A DNA stretch of 64,000 nt. Origin: Agrypnia vestita. Taxonomy: Eukaryota; Arthropoda; Insecta; Trichoptera; Phryganeidae. How positions within the stretch are numbered: the stretch's first letter is position 1; each line of letters begins with the position of its first letter. The position numbers and the translations under genes are program-made. The DNA lies in assembly GCA_016648135.1 (NCBI GenBank), contig JADDOH010008081.1:62001-126000 (forward strand), written 5' to 3'. This document shows, one piece after another, positions 62,973-64,000 of this stretch. Under the pieces are notes generated by a model. That model was not told the origin of the DNA, made no database searches, and saw only the letters and a program-made list of their open reading frames with translations.

Positions 62973-63035
62973 CTATGTATGAATGAAGGCCTCTTCGAAA
63001 GCGTTCTCCACCTTGATGTTCCGGAAGTGGAAGGG
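62973..63035 (-). other. In-frame extension after the apterous stop
   Basis: Directly after the TAG the same frame stays open for 20 codons: PFHFRNIKVENAFEEAFIHT, then TAG (62973-62975). The amino-acid pattern and the GC-ending codons of its first half (CCC TTC CAC TTC CGG AAC ATC AAG GTG GAG AAC) look like coding sequence. A single base change (TAG to TAC) would join it to the exon. It may be readthrough, a sequence error, or an old C-terminus lost by mutation. Confidence 0.5.
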
Positions 63036-63215
63036 CTACGCGTCCAGGGAGGGGCTGAGGGCGGGCAGCCGCAGGCAGACGCCCGCCACGCTGCCGCCCC
63101 CGTACAGCCCCTCCGGCTCCAGCCCGCCCTCCGGGGACATCTTGTCCGAGCAGGCCTTCCCCTCCTTCATCGTCATCATGCGCCTCCACTTGGCGCGCGC
63201 GTTCTGGAACCACAC
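63036..63215 (-). CDS. ap: LIM-homeodomain transcription factor Apterous-like, last coding exon
   Basis: Minus-strand exon encoding VWFQNARAKWRRMM (homeodomain helix 3, positions 47-60, with Q50, N51 and R53 that contact DNA), then a 45-residue tail rich in Gly, Pro and Ser: MSPEGGLEPEGLYGGGS and LRLPALSPSLDA, ending at TAG (63036-63038). The WRRMM end is characteristic of insect Apterous; vertebrate LHX2/9 has FRRNL. The exon starts after a CTCAG acceptor with GTG as its first codon (phase 0), at the usual homeobox intron site. Codon third positions are strongly GC-biased, unlike the surroundings. LIM domains and the homeodomain start lie beyond the right edge. Apterous acts in the nucleus with Chip/LDB and selects dorsal wing and neuronal identity. 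Twenty further in-frame codons follow the TAG (see findings). Confidence 0.75.
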   Translation of the reverse strand: MWFQNARAKWRRMMTMKEGKACSDKMSPEGGLEPEGLYGGGSVAGVCLRLPALSPSLDA

Positions 63216-64000
63216 CTGAGGAGACAACGTGTTTCAGATATTAAAAACTGCACCTTTATGTAAAATGTCAAAAATTTTAATAAATACAGTTACACCATTG
63301 CTATCAGCACTGACAATGGTCTATCTAAGGTCTACAGATGGCTTACATAAGTTATAAACATATGTAAAAGCTACATATCCTTACGCATCCACGTATTTTA
63401 TTATTAGGTGTACAAATAAGTTTCCGCCGTTTGATAAAAGTTGGCGTCACCAGTAATTTATGGTTAAAATTGTCATGTAAAACATCATTATCGTAAGGTT
63501 GAACACCTGTCAACAACTCAATCTTAAAATATAAGTGATTTTTTATCAGTATAATACATTTTTTTGTGTGCGAAAATGTCGAGTTTTTAGCCGAATAAGC
63601 GTCATTTGCGGCAAATTTTGATTTATTTCTTCAATTTGAAGAAATCTGCAGCTGAGGCGCATCGATTGCTTGTAGAGGCATATGGCTAGGCTGCCTAAGT
63701 GAGAGAAGTTGTCGTGAATGGTATCAAAAGTTTAAGAAAGGTGAATTTGACATCGAAGACAAAGAACGTAGCAGTAGGCCGGAAGTGTACGAAGACGTTA
63801 TTCCATTACTGGGGCTGTCTACCGAACACAATTGATGAGATTGAGTCAAGCACTCCAAGAAAAGCGCGCCGACTACTACTCCAGACACGACAAAATTATA
63901 CTCCTGCATGATAATGCTCATCCACATGTTGCGGCTCTGATCAAAACTTATTTGAAAACACTCAATCGGAAAGTTTTACCCCACCCGCCGTATTCACCAG
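63216..64000 (-). other. Last intron of apterous (runs off the window)
   Basis: From the acceptor (minus-strand ACGTTGTCTCCTCAG at 63216-63230) to beyond the right edge. A polypyrimidine stretch is short. It holds an AT-rich segment and a mariner copy in the opposite orientation to the gene. Confidence 0.6.
63404..64000 (+). mobile_element. Deleted mariner-family transposon (right end outside window)
   Basis: Terminal repeat TTAGGTGTACAAATAAG starts at 63404 after a TA dinucleotide. The transposase start ATG is at 63576. Helix-turn-helix remnants: LRQILIYFFNLKKSAAEAHR and CREWYQKFKKGEFDIEDKER. A large internal deletion follows, then the catalytic end QLMRLSQALQEKR, HDKIILLHDNAHPHVAALIK and KVLPHPPYSP, where the D of HDNA is the second catalytic Asp of the D,D34D triad. 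The first Asp is missing and stops and frameshifts are present, so it is inactive. Confidence 0.85.

Noticed and set aside
62907..63263. 118-codon plus frame and other frames over the homeobox exon
   Set aside because: Antisense or out-of-frame shadows of the GC-rich apterous exon.
1..64000. CRISPR array or bacterial operon
   Set aside because: No regularly spaced identical repeats with unique spacers; composition, introns and transposons are animal-like.

Overview
The window looks like nuclear DNA of a lepidopteran-type insect. It is AT-rich and intron- or intergene-like, with no bacterial-style genes. The chromosomal signs are TTAGG repeats of insect telomere type, a non-LTR retrotransposon family whose 3' end carries a CTACCCC..GGGG..GGCGTGATG tail, frequent TAGGTACCTA-type strings, and a GCGTTGCACGGG-type dispersed repeat. 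The order-level assignment is inference from repeat style, not proof.

The only recognisable host gene is at the right edge. On the minus strand, 63036-63215 is the last coding exon of a LIM-homeodomain gene of the Apterous class (VWFQNARAKWRRMM recognition helix, intron immediately upstream). A possible polyadenylation signal lies at 62711-62716. Its last intron runs off the right edge and holds a deleted mariner copy (63404 to the end). Everything to the left (1-62.7 kb) is therefore downstream of apterous: a gene desert built from decayed transposons, with about 15 GC-rich, non-repetitive-looking islands every few kb. These islands are good candidates for conserved regulatory elements of the developmental gene.

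Transposon layout: non-LTR retrotransposon 3' fragments are scattered on both strands (about 4.1, 6.7, 7.5, 9.0, 11.2, 11.5, 15.9, 18.4, 21.9, 24.5, 32.8, 35.1, 40.2, 42.3, 43.4, 44.0, 49.1, 49.7, 51.6, 55.5, 56.6, 56.8 and 60.1 kb). Four hAT-like elements have 8-bp target duplications (10286-10929, 25155-25659, 44189-45151, 57944-58952). A terminal-inverted-repeat DNA transposon is present twice (16160-16922 and 46308-47568). An unclassified family with a GTGATCACTTAAG core occurs about ten times, and another ~480-bp repeat occurs twice (37.5 and 54.8 kb).

The most interesting system is a set of Penelope-like element (PLE) 3' ends. Three keep remnants of the C-terminal part of the PLE protein (17.7, 27.0, 30.9 kb). 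At least ten loci carry a hammerhead-ribozyme fold: CUGANGA, stem II, GAAA, a self-complementary stem III with no loop, a cleavable H17, and a closing stem I. The stem sequences differ between families (stem III is ACGU, ACCGGU, ACAUGU, AACGUU or ACUAUAGU) but base pairing is kept, as expected for hammerheads that act as dimers. One family replaces the core C3-G8 pair by U3-A8. Many copies sit as opposed pairs in fold-back elements, some nested in one another or in DNA transposons.
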